From Cricetomys ansorgei (lineage: Eukaryota; Chordata; Mammalia; Rodentia; Nesomyidae), in NCBI GenBank assembly GCA_026225945.1, contig JAMJFZ010003746.1:3884001-3948000 (forward strand): DNA of 64,000 bases. The letters are read 5' to 3'. Shown here piece by piece: positions 12,733 through 24,183 of the stretch. Positions within the stretch are counted from its first letter, which is position 1. Every line of letters begins with the position of its first letter. The translations under genes were made by a program, and so were the position numbers. Below the pieces are notes generated by a model. It made no database searches. It was not told the origin of the DNA and saw only the letters and a list, made by a program, of their open reading frames with translations.

Positions 12733-13145
12733 GAGTTTTATGTCAATTTCACGCAAGCTAAAGTCACCTGAGAGGAGGGAACCTCAATTGAGAAAATGCC
12801 TTCATAAGGTTGGGTTAGGTATGCAAGTCTATAGGGCATTTTCTTAATTAGTTATTGATGGGGGAGGGCCCAGTCCATTGTGGGTGGTGCCATCCATGGA
12901 CTGGTGGTCCTGGGTGCTACAAGAAAGCAGGCTAAGCAAGCCATGTGGAGCAAGCCAGTGAGCAGCACCCCTCCATGGCCTGTGCATCAGCTCCTGCCTC
13001 CAGATTCCTGCCCTGTTTGAGCTCCTGTCCTGTCATTTTTTCCTTCAATGATGAACATCGATATGGGAGTGTAAGCCAAATAAACCCTCCAAGTTGCTTT
13101 GATCATGGCATTTTATCATAGCAATAGTAACTCAAACTAAGACAG
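12733..13145 (+). mobile_element. MaLR-like LTR, second type
   Basis: Rodent repeat with CCTCAATTGAGAAAATGCCT near its start, AGAAAGCAGGCTAAGCAAGC in the middle, an AATAAA at about 13078, and an end CTCAAACTAAGACA like that of the flanking LTRs. An opposite-orientation copy lies at 21147-21513. Confidence 0.6.
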
Positions 13146-13397
13146 GCTGGGTACATGGCAGGGTTGTCCCTGCGAAGGAGGACCCAGAGAGGCCACTGTG
13201 TGTTGTGTGAAGCTGTAAAAGTGAAGCCTGGATTGTGTTGGAGATTCCAAGATGTTGGAGATGCCAGAGTCATGGAATATCCTGCAGACAGGAAATGGAA
13301 CGAGCCCAGAGAAGTATGCTACAGTCAGCAAAGCTGGAAGGGAAGAGATATCCAAACCCTCCATCACACATGGAGCCACGTGCTTTGGAGTTTGCCT

Positions 13398-13718
13398 TGT
13401 TGTGGAAGTTTATTTTTAGTTGTGTTTAAAATAACTGTTTCTATGCACTCCTGGAAAAAGGAATGCAAAGGGCTTGCCATTTTGCACTGTCTGCAGGTGC
13501 TGGGTTTCTGTGGGGGATGCGTGATTGCTTATGATCTGCACCTGAGGAGTTCTGAATCAATAAAGCACTTGAGCTCAGACGCTCAGGGTTCCACTGTTGC
13601 TCGAGTATGGCACTAGACAGGACGGTGTTCCCTCTGCTGAGGTCTGGCAGGGTTTCCAGTTATGAAATGTGCATCCTTGTCTTCCTGGCTCAGCCCACAC
13701 AGTAGGCCTACGACCACA
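13398..13718 (+). mobile_element. ERVK-type solo LTR (family A, copy 2)
   Basis: It starts TGTTGTGGAAGTTTATTTTT and ends CGACCACA, flanked by TTGCCT (13392-13397) and CTGCCT (13719-13724). The conserved family block GAGGAGTTCTGAATCAATAA contains the AATAAA signal. It is nested within the MaLR-like element. Confidence 0.7.
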
Positions 13719-14346
13719 CTGCCTTGCTTGTTTTCAGTCTTGCTCTGGTCCGATATTTCCCATGTCCCCTTTCCTTTCTACTGGAATGGTAATGTATATT
13801 GTGTGCCATTTTTAGTTGAAGTATGCAATTTGTTCTTTGATTTTACAAAATCAAGAGACTGCCTTGAGTCTCTGAAGAGAAAGTATTGAACTTGGAGTTT
13901 TAAAACGGTGTTGAGACTAAAAACTGTGGGGCCTTTGAAGCTGGACTGAATGCATTTGCTATGCTGTGGCCACAGCCCATGGGGCCAGGGAGTGGGAGGT
14001 GGCAGTTTAAGTGAGAATGGACCCCACAGGCTCATGCATGTGAATGTCTGGTCTGCAGCTGGTGGAACTGTTTGGGAAGGACTTGTGTCCTTATTGGAGG
14101 AGGTGTGTCACTGGAAGTAGGCTTGGGGGTTTCCAAAGCCCACGCCATGCTCAGTTAGTGCCCACCTCATGCTTGTGGATCAGATGTGAGCTCTCAGCTA
14201 TTGCTCCAGCACCACCGTTGTCCCCCTCCTGCCAATATGGCCATGGGCTCTAACCCTGTGAAACCACGAGCTCCAAAATTAAATGCTTCCTTCTGTAAGT
14301 TGCCTTGGTCATGGTGTTTGTCACAGAAACAGAAAAGTGACTAAGA

Positions 14347-15366
14347 CAGCACTATGAGGACCAAGAATTAGACAGGAAGGTTCCACCCTAATTTCAGCTT
14401 GGTTGCTCTCTGTCTTGTGACCAGAACATGCGGCGTCTTCAGCAACAGGGTCTTACCCTCTAATTCCGGAGGGCAACCTGCAGCAGTGGCAGTAATCACA
14501 AACTTGCACTCTCCAAAATACCTGACCACCAAGCTAGTGCTGGGTTCAACACTCCCTTGCCTGCACACGTAGGTGGCTGGTTAAGATGTCCCTGTCTGAC
14601 AAAGAGCTGTCCAAGTCCCCTGCGTGGGTTTCCCACCTCAGCCAGGTCTTTCCGGGAATGTTGAGAGGCAAAGAACTGGCCACCTCCTCTCCTACTCTCT
14701 GGAAACCAAGAGGTTCTTTCTCTAAATACAGAAATACTAGAGGAGCCCCCAAATTGTAAGAGGAATGGGACCCCACTTCATAATGATTAGTCCCAGAGAC
14801 TCAGAACGGCAAAACTGAGGCAGTTTATCCTTATGCCCTTGCAAGGTCAGGTGCTGTTGGTGACATCTGGATCCTGGTGGTGGGAGAGAGAGGCGGGCAT
14901 AACCTGCACTCGGCCGGTACCTCAGCCCGCAGCACATCGTGTGGCCCCTAAAATGCCTGATCCTGGCACATCTGTTGAAAAGCCCCACCAGGGCAGTGCC
15001 CACTTCCTCTGTCTTTACAGAAAATTTTTCACCAACACCGGCAATACGGATAGGCTAAGAGCCTTTACATACAAACCTATGGATGATTCGGCCTTTACTG
15101 TCCTTACCCAGCCCTCTCTGCTGAGCAAGTTTTAGATAGGCTGATTGAAGTGTCTACTAAGCATGGATCAAAGCCATTGGATCTCTCCCTTGTGTGCTGC
15201 CTTACTTTCTCCATAAATGCCTGTCCTGTCCCCCCACACCCACCCCACACACACACAATAAACTGAATTTGTATCATGGAGGCATTTTCCCAGAGTCTGA
15301 CTTGGGTTAGAGACTCTGCACCACTTACCACCTTGGGGACCCCCCTGTACCCACAAAAACCCACAA
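14347..15366 (-). mobile_element. Possible class I ERV LTR plus primer-binding-site remnant
   Basis: On the minus strand, a stretch resembling an LTR (AATAAA-like promoter-distal features are not clear) ends in CTCTTACA at about 14755. It is followed at once by ATTTGGGGGCTCCTC, which resembles a proline-tRNA primer-binding site, and then by a leader-like purine-rich sequence. No intact reading frame is present. The LTR's outer boundary and target duplication could not be fixed. An ordinary unannotated intergenic stretch is the alternative. Confidence 0.3.
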
Positions 15367-15454
15367 AGTACCAAAAGGGCAGGTGCTCTGGTTAGTAATG
15401 AAACAGGTTTTTGTTGTTATTTTCAGGGGGGAGGGTTGTTTTTGTTGTTGTTTT

Positions 15455-15602
15455 GCTTTGTTTTTGAGACAAGGTCTCACTATATATTCCTGGCCGGATT
15501 TGGACTCACTATGTAAACTAGGCTGGCCTGGAACTCATAGAGATCCACCTGCCTCTGCACGCTGAGTGATGGGATTTAAGGCATGGGTCATCATGACCAG
15601 TG
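15455..15602 (-). repeat. B1 SINE
   Basis: Reverse B1: TTTTTGAGACAAGGTCTCAC, then AGGCTGGCCTGGAACTCATA, and ATGGGATTTAAGGCATGGGT. Confidence 0.85.
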
Positions 15603-17490
15603 TGAAGCAGTCATTCTTGTAGCCTTAGTCAGCAGGCCCCTCCTCCTTCTTCAGCATTGGCTGAGCACTGAGGGAAATACAGTCTTTTCATACATCACAG
15701 ATTTTATTATACCACCACCCCTTCAGTGCCTAGGCTTAGCCACATCATATGCAGCCTGTGTTTTCTCATCTTGAGATAAACTTTTGGTTTGAATGAAGGG
15801 TAACCAAAAGGCATAGATAGGCAGGTGCCAGCTGTTGGGCAGGGGACTCTTGTTATCTGTTGGGCAGATAAGCCTCTTGCTGATCTGAAGCCTAAGCCCA
15901 TCTAAGGCACTCTTGTATTGAAAATGGGCCATCAATTTATTTCCCACAAAAGCCAGCCAAAGGGGAATGAGAGAAGGGAGGAAAGCTGAGAAGGAAGGCT
16001 ACCAGAAAGGCAGAAGAGCTTTGAGAAGGGTGGCAAACAGTAGTTTATCTTTATGGAGGAGTTGAAAGGAACTTTTAGATTGTGGAGCCAACTTGAGCTG
16101 CCCTGCTTTTAGGAGTCGGGGAGTCTGGTAGAAGCAAGAAGGATGCAGATGGTTCTGATGATCTGTAAGATTATGAGGACCATGACTTCAGGTCATGGTC
16201 CTGAAGAAACAACTGGTATGAGAGAAGATCTTGATGGAGTCTTCAGACCCAACTTTGGATTTTGACAATGTTCACGTGATCAGTGGGTAAGCTCAGAAGA
16301 GGAGGGGAAAGCAGACTGAATTCAGCACAGGGCTAGCTGCAGACTTTGTCCACTGGTGGAGGAGGACAGTAGGCAGAAGAGGAGAGGGCAGAGAGGAGAT
16401 ACTGACAAGGCAGAACATCACACAGTGTGGGAGAGAATCAGGCCTGGGGGCTGGCAGAGCAAAACACCTGATACTGAGGGAATCAGGCTCACGGGCCAGA
16501 AGAGCATGATACCTGATGGAAGAGAGAAGGGACCATCAGAACCCAATAGCATGATAAAAACATGGAGGCCAACAGATAGAGCCTGGTGTTCTTTTGGAGG
16601 GGGAAAGAGAAGTAGGCACAGGGCAGTTAGCATTAGTGTACCTTTGTGTTACTTGAGATCAACAACAAATGTTAGAAATAAAAAGAACAGACTACAGGTA
16701 AGTGAAGGATAGCTTTACTAGGAGATGGGACTTAAGAGGGGAGCAGGCCCTCAGATCGGAGAGGCACTGCGTTAGGAGAGAGGGCTGCCAAGGGTAGCCT
16801 GACAGGGACTTGACGGAAGGAGCATTCAAATCCCCCAAACACAGGGGTTTCTTACTCTTCCAGCTCTTCAGGGCGGGAATGGGAAGTTCCACACCACATG
16901 ACTTAGTCTGCCTTTCTTGTGTGCCAAAGGACAGGAAGGAAGGCATTAGGAAGGACCATAAACTTACCTTGCAATTGCAAAGGGGAGGGGCTAGGCTTAT
17001 TGCCCCTGTCAGTTTGCCGATCACTGGGAACTCTGCAGGAAGGCGTGGCCTGATTTCTCCCAGGCTGCCACATGTGGTCTCCTAGAATGACTATGTCTTA
17101 AAATGGCAGGTCGATGATCTGACATGTACTTGCTTATAAAGTGATCATTTAAAAGACTTTAACAGAGATGATGGGGTGACTCAACACAGCACTCAATCTC
17201 CTGCTTATGGTCTCTGCTAGTTGCAGAGTCCTAACAACCTTTACATGTTTGAGGTGGCACATGAACACTGTCCCCCACATATACAGACATGCACATACAC
17301 AAAATAAATGTAATAAAAAATTTAAAGACTTTGACATAAATAGATACTTTTAAATGAATATTAAATTGAAGACAGTATTCAAAGTAGTCAAAATCCTGAA
17401 ATGTAAACAGCAGAAAACAAATTTATTTTAACAAAACGTAAAATTTTGTGTTTTAAGTCAACTACAAAATGTTAACTAAGAACAGAACAA
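15603..17490. other. Unclassified intergenic stretch
   Basis: No exon, promoter or well-defined repeat is recognised except a diverged B2-like tail at about 17163-17325 and an inverted repeat at 16176-16202. Parts of 16.3-17.1 kb look like old LTR or internal retroelement sequence, but nothing diagnostic was seen. Confidence 0.4.
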
Positions 17491-17496
17491 TATCTT

Positions 17497-17715
17497 CGTA
17501 GCAGTTTGAATGAGAACGCCCCTCCCCGCATAAGCTCATTTGTTTGATACTTGGTACCCAGTTGGGAACTACTATTTGGGAAGGATTAGGAGGTGTGGCC
17601 TTGTTGGAGGAGGCGTGTCACTGGGGCCAGCTTTGAGGTTTCAAAAGGCACAGGCCATTCCCAGTGTTCTCTCTCTCTCCATTTCCTACTTGTGGATCAA
17701 GATGTGGACTCTTGT
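17497..17715 (+). mobile_element. MaLR-like LTR, 3'-truncated
   Basis: The 5' half of the LTR type seen at 10906 and 14000: AGCAGTTTGAATGAGAACG, AGGAGGTGTGGCCTTGTTGG, and GGAGGCGTGTCACTGGGG. It is lost after about 17715. Confidence 0.65.
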
Positions 17716-18018
17716 AGATGAATCTTACAAATTTCCAAACTGTAGATTATACTGGGGAGTACTAATTTATCTCCTGTATTCTTTTCAATCTTTATCTAAA
17801 TTTATGGTCAAGATGAATCAAATTCTCCAGATAAAGGTCCAACAATACCAATTCCATGACACATTTCAGTTTTAAAACGTGAGAGGATGAGAGGCAGTAA
17901 CTGATGCAGACCGCCTTGTATTTTCCCAAGGTTTCCAACAAAGATGGTACAAAGCACATGAATTACCTCCCAAACAGCCATCCAGATCCACTCCTGTGCT
18001 TTAAGAGCTAAACACTTG

Positions 18019-18200
18019 GGGGCTGGAGAGATGGCTCAGTGGCTAAGAGCACTGGTTGCACTTCCAAAGGTCCTGAGTTCAATTCCCAACAGCCACATGG
18101 TGCTCACAACCATCTATAACTCAGTCTGATGTCCTCTTCTGGCATGCAGGTGTGCATGTAGTTAGAGCACTCATATCCATAAATAAATCTTAAAAAAAAA
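18019..18200 (+). repeat. B2 SINE
   Basis: Well-preserved B2 head GGGGCTGGAGAGATGGCTCA and tail AATAAATCTTAAAAAAA. Confidence 0.95.
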
Positions 18201-18360
18201 GAGCTAAACATTTGAGTAGCTGCTTTAGAATCCTTTACTATGACCTCTTTTGAGTTAAACCTCAAGCTAGATTTCCCTGAACAGTGATTTCCCTTCTAGT
18301 TATTCTGTCTGCCCACTACCATGTCTTAGAAGGACGACTGGGGAGTTCAAGTTAAACCAG

Positions 18361-18530
18361 AGTTTTTTTTTTTTTTTTTTTTTTGGTTTTTCGAGACAAG
18401 ATTTCTCTGTTGTAACTCTGGATGTCCTGGAACTCACTCTGTAGACCAGGCTGGCCCCAAACTCACAGAGATCAGCCTGCCTCTGCCTCCCGAGCACTGG
18501 GATTAAGGGCATTCGCCACCGCCGTCCAGC
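18361..18530 (-). repeat. B1 SINE
   Basis: A T-run of about 20, then reverse B1 (CACTCTGTAGACCAGGCTGG, CCTGCCTCTGCCTCCCGAGC). Confidence 0.95.
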
Positions 18531-18577
18531 TAAACCAGCTAAATAACCTAAATAAACCTAAATAACTATTCAATCTA

Positions 18578-18815
18578 GGGAACTGGAGAGATAGCTAGTG
18601 GTATAGAACACTGACTACTCTTGCAGAGGACCCAGGTTCAGTTCTCAGAACCCATATTGGTGGTTCACTATCTATAATTATCTATAACTTCAGTTCCATG
18701 GGATCTGACACCCTCTTTTGGCCTCCGTGGTCACTAGGTGTGTATGGTGTATGGTCCATGGACATTTATGCAGGCAAAATGCTCATACACATAAAATTAA
18801 ATAAAACAAAAAATT
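18578..18815 (+). repeat. B2 SINE
   Basis: B2 head GGAACTGGAGAGATAGCTAG, body CAGAGGACCCAGGTTCAGTT, and an A-rich tail with AAATAAAAC. Confidence 0.85.
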
Positions 18816-19377
18816 TTAATTATACCCTTCCTGGAAAGAGTTTCCATACAACTCACCTAATGTTAAGTGGCTAAACAGGGATTAATAGCCTAATTAAGAG
18901 TGTGCCCCCTCCCTCATGGTCATCTTGGAGCTCCACCTTCCAAGGAAAGCATCATAGTTGCCCCCTTAAGATTTAAATTACCATATAAAAGGTGAAAATT
19001 TCAAGGATTTATTGACCTATTGAATGAAAACTTCCTTCTACTCAAAAGAACGGATTTTGGGTTCTAACTCTGGGCCTGGCTAGAGACACAACATTCTGAT
19101 ATTCCCAGAATTTATGTACTATTGTCTCTTCCCTTAAGCGTTAATCAGGCTAGGCCTGTCAGTCACCTACCCAGGGAGAATCAGGAAGCTGATTTACCGG
19201 AAGCTATGCTAAGGAGATGGGAGGAAAAGTATCCTCTTAACAAGATAATGCACTTGTCTTCCCTGAAAGCCTCTCCGTAGGGCATCTACTTAAAAAGTTT
19301 CTCCCATACTGCACTGCTAAGCTTGCTCATTTTTCTGAGTTCTCTGGCTTGATACCATCAGTAAAGATTATACATGC

Positions 19378-19595
19378 AGAGATGGAGAAATGGCTCAGCA
19401 GTTAAGAGCACTGAATGCTCTTCTAGAGGACCCAGGTTCGATTCCCAAGCACTCACATGGTAGTTCACAACTACCTCCACAAACCCCTCCAGTTCTGAGG
19501 GATTCAGCACCTTCTTCTGGCCTTTGTGGCCACCAGGAAACCATGCAGGTAAAACACCCATATGTGTATATAAATGAATTGATTAATTAAGACAT
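19378..19595 (+). repeat. B2 SINE
   Basis: B2 with GGAGAAATGGCTCAGCAGTT and GAGGACCCAGGTTCGATTCC. Its right-hand tail is AT-rich. Confidence 0.9.
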
Positions 19596-19599
19596 TTAA

Positions 19600-20760
19600 A
19601 AGGATTATCTGTCCAGTCATGCGATGACAGGTAACCATGAAGGTGTGGAGAGCTTCCTACATGAACTCTGTTATCTTGCATCCATAAGGTTAGGTGCGCA
19701 CTTCAACAATCCGTTATCAAGTACAGAGGTTATTTACAGTGCGCGCTCATAAAAACATGCAATGCAAGAACGTTATGAGCCAATTTCCTTCGACACCGAC
19801 ACTTTCCACATAGGTCCTTCAGTGGCGACCGTGGGGCTCATCGGCAGTTACATCAGATCAGTTCTCTGAAGGAAAAAGAACTAGGGGCTAATGGTTCTCC
19901 GTGATAAATGGACCACACAAAGGTAGACACTAGCAGCATAAGAGACTCAGTTAGACATCTGGGGAAATAGCTCAGTCAGTAACATGTCTGCAAGAGATGA
20001 GGAAACGTGTTAAGGTTTTTTCTTTTTCTTTCTTTCTTTTTTTTTTTTTTTAGGTGTATAGCTGTTTTCTGACACTTGGATCTGGGCTCTCACGCCATCT
20101 CTGTTTGGGGGCCAATAGGTAATTGTTTTCTTAAAAGGTAGTAGCAGTTTCTAAATGCTGAATCTAAGCTTTGAAGGCTTTCGTAACTGTTATTTTTTCA
20201 CTGGTAACTGAACTCCTAACGGAACTCTACTCCCTCCCACCCACCACCCACCCCCTGGTTTCTCCCGGCTGTTGGCTGTTACTGAGAAAGATTCCTAACT
20301 TGTAACTTTTAAAACCTTCTTTAGCTATAAAAATTTAGGAAGGAAAAGAGAGAAGAAGAAGAAACTTTTTACAGTTCTTTCTGGCTGTCTTACTCTGTCT
20401 AAACCTGGAGAGCTGGACTAACTTCTGAAATCTTTTGTGCTGTTAATATTTTCCCCAATTATCTCAATAACTCTCCTCTCTCTGCTGCTTCCCAGCAACT
20501 GTCTGCATTCCTTCTTATTCTCTGGAACTAACTGTCTTTATGTGAGCCTTGTTTCTGCCTGCCTTCCCTGTCACCAACTTCTGGAGCTCACTGTCTTCCC
20601 TGACACCAACTCTGCTCTCACTGTCTCCCCTGTCACCATCCAACTGTCTTTTCCAGCTATCACACTCTCTTAAATAGCTCCCCCAAGTTGTTCCCAGAAG
20701 TCCAAGCAGCATGTTGCCATAGGGAAGGCTACACAGTACAAAAAAACTTCTTGGCAAAGT
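19600..20760. other. Mostly unique intergenic DNA
   Basis: The first part (19660-19870) is unusually rich in CpG dinucleotides for an intergenic stretch and shows no repeat I recognise. A T-rich run occurs at about 20025-20052. From 20560 to 20660 a degenerate ACTGTCTTCCCTGTCACCA-like unit recurs three or four times. Confidence 0.4.
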
Positions 20761-20764
20761 GTCC

Positions 20765-20930
20765 CCTACAGACCTGAGTTCAGATACCCAGATTCCATAT
20801 CAATTCTGGGCACCGTGTAGTGAGTCTGTAGCTACAGCACTAGGGGAGTGGAGACAGGTAGATCCCTGAAGCTCACTGGCCAGCCAACTGAACCCATGAG
20901 TTCAAGTTCAGTGAGAGATTCTATCTGGAG
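20765..20930 (+). repeat. B4-like SINE
   Basis: B4 right-half features: GTGGAGACAGGTAGATCCCT, GCTCACTGGCCAGCCAACTG, and GTTCAGTGAGAGATTCTATC. Confidence 0.65.
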
Positions 20931-21140
20931 CCATCTGGACAGATGGATCAGTAGTTGAGAGTGCTTTTTGTGCAATCTTAAGGCACCAGAACCCCAGGAC
21001 CCATGAAATAAGTCATGTGTCCCTCAGAAACCTGTCACTACAGCTCCGAGGGATCCAACATCTTCTTCTGGTCTCTGCACAGTCATAGGTGTGCACACCT
21101 GCACAAACATCTCACACACTCACACGGACACACATAAATA
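20931..21140 (+). repeat. B2 SINE
   Basis: Diverged B2: GGACAGATGGATCAGTAGTT, ATCTTCTTCTGGTCTCTGCA, and a CA-rich tail. Confidence 0.8.
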
Positions 21141-21146
21141 CACTGT

Positions 21147-21513
21147 CTGTTTATTTCTATCACTGTAATAAACTCCAGGACAAACCCCAACTTGGGGAGG
21201 AAAAGGTTCATTTGGCTTCAGCTTATAGTTCATCATTAAGTAAAGTCAAGGCAAGGACTCAAGGCAGGAACCTGGAGGCAGGAACTGAAGCAGAAATCAC
21301 AGATGAATTGGCTTACTGACTTGTTCATCCTGATTTCTTATATAAGCCAGGTCCACCTGTCCAGGAGTGGCGCCACCCACAGTGGGCTGGGCCCTCCTCT
21401 ATCAATTATCAACCAAGAGAATGCCCCACAGACAACCCATTGGAGTCGGTTCTGTCAGTTTGAAGTTCTTTCTTGTCAAATGACTCTAGTTTGTTAACAA
21501 AAACTAATCAACA
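21147..21513 (-). mobile_element. MaLR-like LTR, second type
   Basis: Reverse copy of the 12733-13145 element. CACCCACAGTGGGCTGGGCC and CAAGAGAATGCCCCACAGAC correspond to reversed blocks of that copy. A short CA and GA repeat follows at 21511-21545. Confidence 0.6.
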
Positions 21514-21573
21514 CACACATGCAGAGAGAGAGAGAGAAAGAGGGAGAAATGAAATGAAATAAATCCCTAAAGA

Positions 21574-21775
21574 GGGGCTAGAGAGATAGCTCACGGGTTA
21601 AGAGGACCCAAGTTCGGTTTCCAGTACCTACATGGTCGTTCACAAACAGCTGTGACTCCAGTTCCAGGAGATCGGTTTCTTCTGACCCTCTGAGAGCACC
21701 AGACATGCGTGTGGTGCACATACATACATGTAGGCAAAACGCTCATCTGCAAAATAAATCTAAATTGAAAAAATA
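21574..21775 (+). repeat. B2 SINE
   Basis: B2 head GGGGCTAGAGAGATAGCTCA and tail GCAAAATAAATCTAAATTG. It has a small deletion after the head. Confidence 0.9.
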
Positions 21776-24180
21776 AAGTGGAGAACAATTGAGGAAGATA
21801 TCCAACGCAGGTCTCTGGTCTCCATGTGTGTCTGCACACACATGCAAAGAAATTGGCATGTACACACATGATCTACACAAGTACACATACCTACATATGA
21901 CAACAAAGTCAGGAATGAGCCTGGGGACAAGGAGGAGATAGAAAATCCAAATCCCCTGGTTGATGTTTGATAGCTGGTTGTCAGCTTCGCTGGACTTAAG
22001 ATTTCCACATGTCACGAGTTCTTAACAACCCAACGGTGCAGTCAGGGACCAAACAGGAAGAGAAAAGTGAAAGCACCTCTCGACTTTGTCAACAGGAGAT
22101 GTTTCCCCACCACACACATGCTTGATAACAAAGTGGACAAAATAATACACTCTGTACGTGTCAGCTTCTTTCCACGGCCACCACACTGATTTCTCAATGG
22201 ATTCTTGAGCAAAGTGGCCTTGTTGGCAAAGATGGAGGGTACTTAAGAACAGATCTGGACCTCCCCACTGAAGTGGGAACTGCTCCTGACAAGAGTTCAC
22301 CAGCTAACGGTAAATGCCAACAGTGAGGTCCACGCGGAGCTGTTTCCCTAGGGCACCAGCCAGACATTAATGGCAAGTTGATGACCTTTGACCTCTCCCA
22401 CCACCGTAGGAGGACAGAATTGTCCTCCCTGAAGTAGATGTATTTTCTGGATATGAACTTTCCTCTCCTGCCCAGTGTTTCTGCCAGCGCCCCTATTTAC
22501 AGATTCACGGACTGTCTCATCCACTGTCACACACACACACCATCACAGATCACATCTGACCAAAGAAAGAATTCCACAGCAAGGGAAGTGGAGCAGGAGG
22601 CTTGTGCCCGTGGACTCTCTCACCCAGGAGCCAGTGGGTGACTTCCTGGATACTTAGTCACAGTGTCAACTGTGAGGTGACACCTTAAAAACACAGAATA
22701 TGTCTCAAGGGTAGCAGTGGGTGATGTGAGTCAGAGACCTTGTATTAGGAACCACAGGGAGACAGGGAGACAGGTTCCTCTCCTTAATAGTCCTTATACA
22801 AAAGCAGCATTTCTTTGCTTACCATTGAGAAGCCTGGAACTTTCCTGGACTGGAGGCCTTGGGTCTCAAGAGGGAATTAAAGGCTATAACGACAGCTCTA
22901 CTTTTAAAGAAGCTGCTACTGCTCAGTCAGTGGGGCTCCTCTGCCACAGAACCAGTGAGCACAAGAAAGGGCTAACCCACTGGCTGGCACAATGGATCCC
23001 AACTACCAGTGGGAAAGTGGGCTGCTCCCCACAGGAGGGAACGAGGAGACCCCAGTATCTGTTCCCCACCCAACAGTTAAGGTCACTTGAAAACTGTAGG
23101 AAACAAGAGGGAGAAAGATGAAGACTCTCAATGATGGTTTGGGTCATCTCACCGGCAGAAGGGACCCTCCTCCCCATCTAGGTATGCTTCTGGTTGAGGA
23201 CAGAGAAACTTTTAAAGAGAACAGAGAAAGATGTGAATACCGACTACTGTGTAGCGAATTACAAGGGTAGCAAAGCTTAGTGTTTTTTTATGTAGTCACT
23301 GTTCCCTCCTCTGTCCTTTCCCTTAGTGTTCTGTACACAGGTGTTACAGGTTAACCTGAGAGTTTGGTTATTGCCCGAGAGAATTGTCAGTGGGGCTGCA
23401 ACTAGCTGGCTGACTTCAAGCACTGTGTGTAATGGATGTGATGCCTATGGAGGCAGTTTGCTCCTTTAGGGAGAATGAATGAGGATGTCTTCCCTTGTGC
23501 GAAGAGCAGTTACAGCTTGGGGGAAACAGAAGGCTGTTTCCTTGTGTGGGTGTTCAGATGTAGAAGGATCCATGGAAGCCGAGTGGACAACAGGGCACTG
23601 CCAATGGTCCTTTCTTGCCTCTCAGCTCCGAACGCTCTCCCCATGCATTCATACTAGAACTTCACGGGGTGCGCAGTTCTCCTTTGCCAGATGCCTTAAT
23701 AGTGGGGTTGTCAGCAGGGACTCCTGGAGAGACACTGGAGGCAACAAGGAAGGAAGGGGGTTCATTCATTCATGCTGGTTTCTAGCTGGGTCTCTATAGG
23801 CAGGGGCTTGACAGCACTCACCGAGCAGCCCTTACAGGCTGGCTTTCATCACACCCTCACCGACCCTCTGTGACTCACTGATTCCAGACTGACTTTGTCC
23901 TTCACAGGTCTCCTGTTTTGTGGCAGACACCTTCCCTTACTTACGTTCAGCCCCAGCCTCGGGAGCTGCTTCCTGCACTACTGCTTCTGGGTCCCTCTGA
24001 GTCCTAGCCCTTGTGAATGAGTCTCTGTATTCACTTCTTCCTATTCAAATAACCAGTGTCAGAAGAGATTGTGGACTTTTGGTCACTGTAGAGACTCAAA
24101 CATCACAGGAATTTATGAAGGTGAAGTAAATTTGCTTTGCATTTGGATATAGCCCTAAGCCTATGAAGTCTATGGGCTGA
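21776..24180. other. Repeat-poor intergenic DNA, nothing identified
   Basis: I see no SINE, LTR, exon or promoter signature over about 2.4 kb, apart from a B2-like CA-rich segment near 21830-21900. The scattered short open frames have no recognisable homology. Confidence 0.5.
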
Positions 24181-24183
24181 CTG

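Larger units (their letters stand above)
10906..14346 (+). mobile_element. MaLR-like LTR retroelement, LTR-internal-LTR, with nested insertions
   Basis: A 5' LTR at about 10906-11301 and a 3' LTR at 14000-14346 share long collinear blocks (GGTGGAACTGTTTGGGAAGG; the near-terminal TTGCCTTGGTCATGGTGTTT). Both have the mammalian MaLR layout of a TGTTGTGG-type start, an AATTAAATG-type signal and a CTAAGACA-type end. A purine-rich tract (AGTGGGAGG) sits directly before the 3' LTR. The non-coding internal part is interrupted by an ERVK-type LTR (11332-11965), a second MaLR-like LTR (12733-13145) and a family A LTR (13398-13718). No clear flanking duplication is left. The specific family is uncertain. 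Confidence 0.6.

Noticed and set aside
22717..23121. 134-codon frame in repeat-poor DNA
   Set aside because: No recognisable domain, no splice or promoter support, and ordinary intergenic composition.
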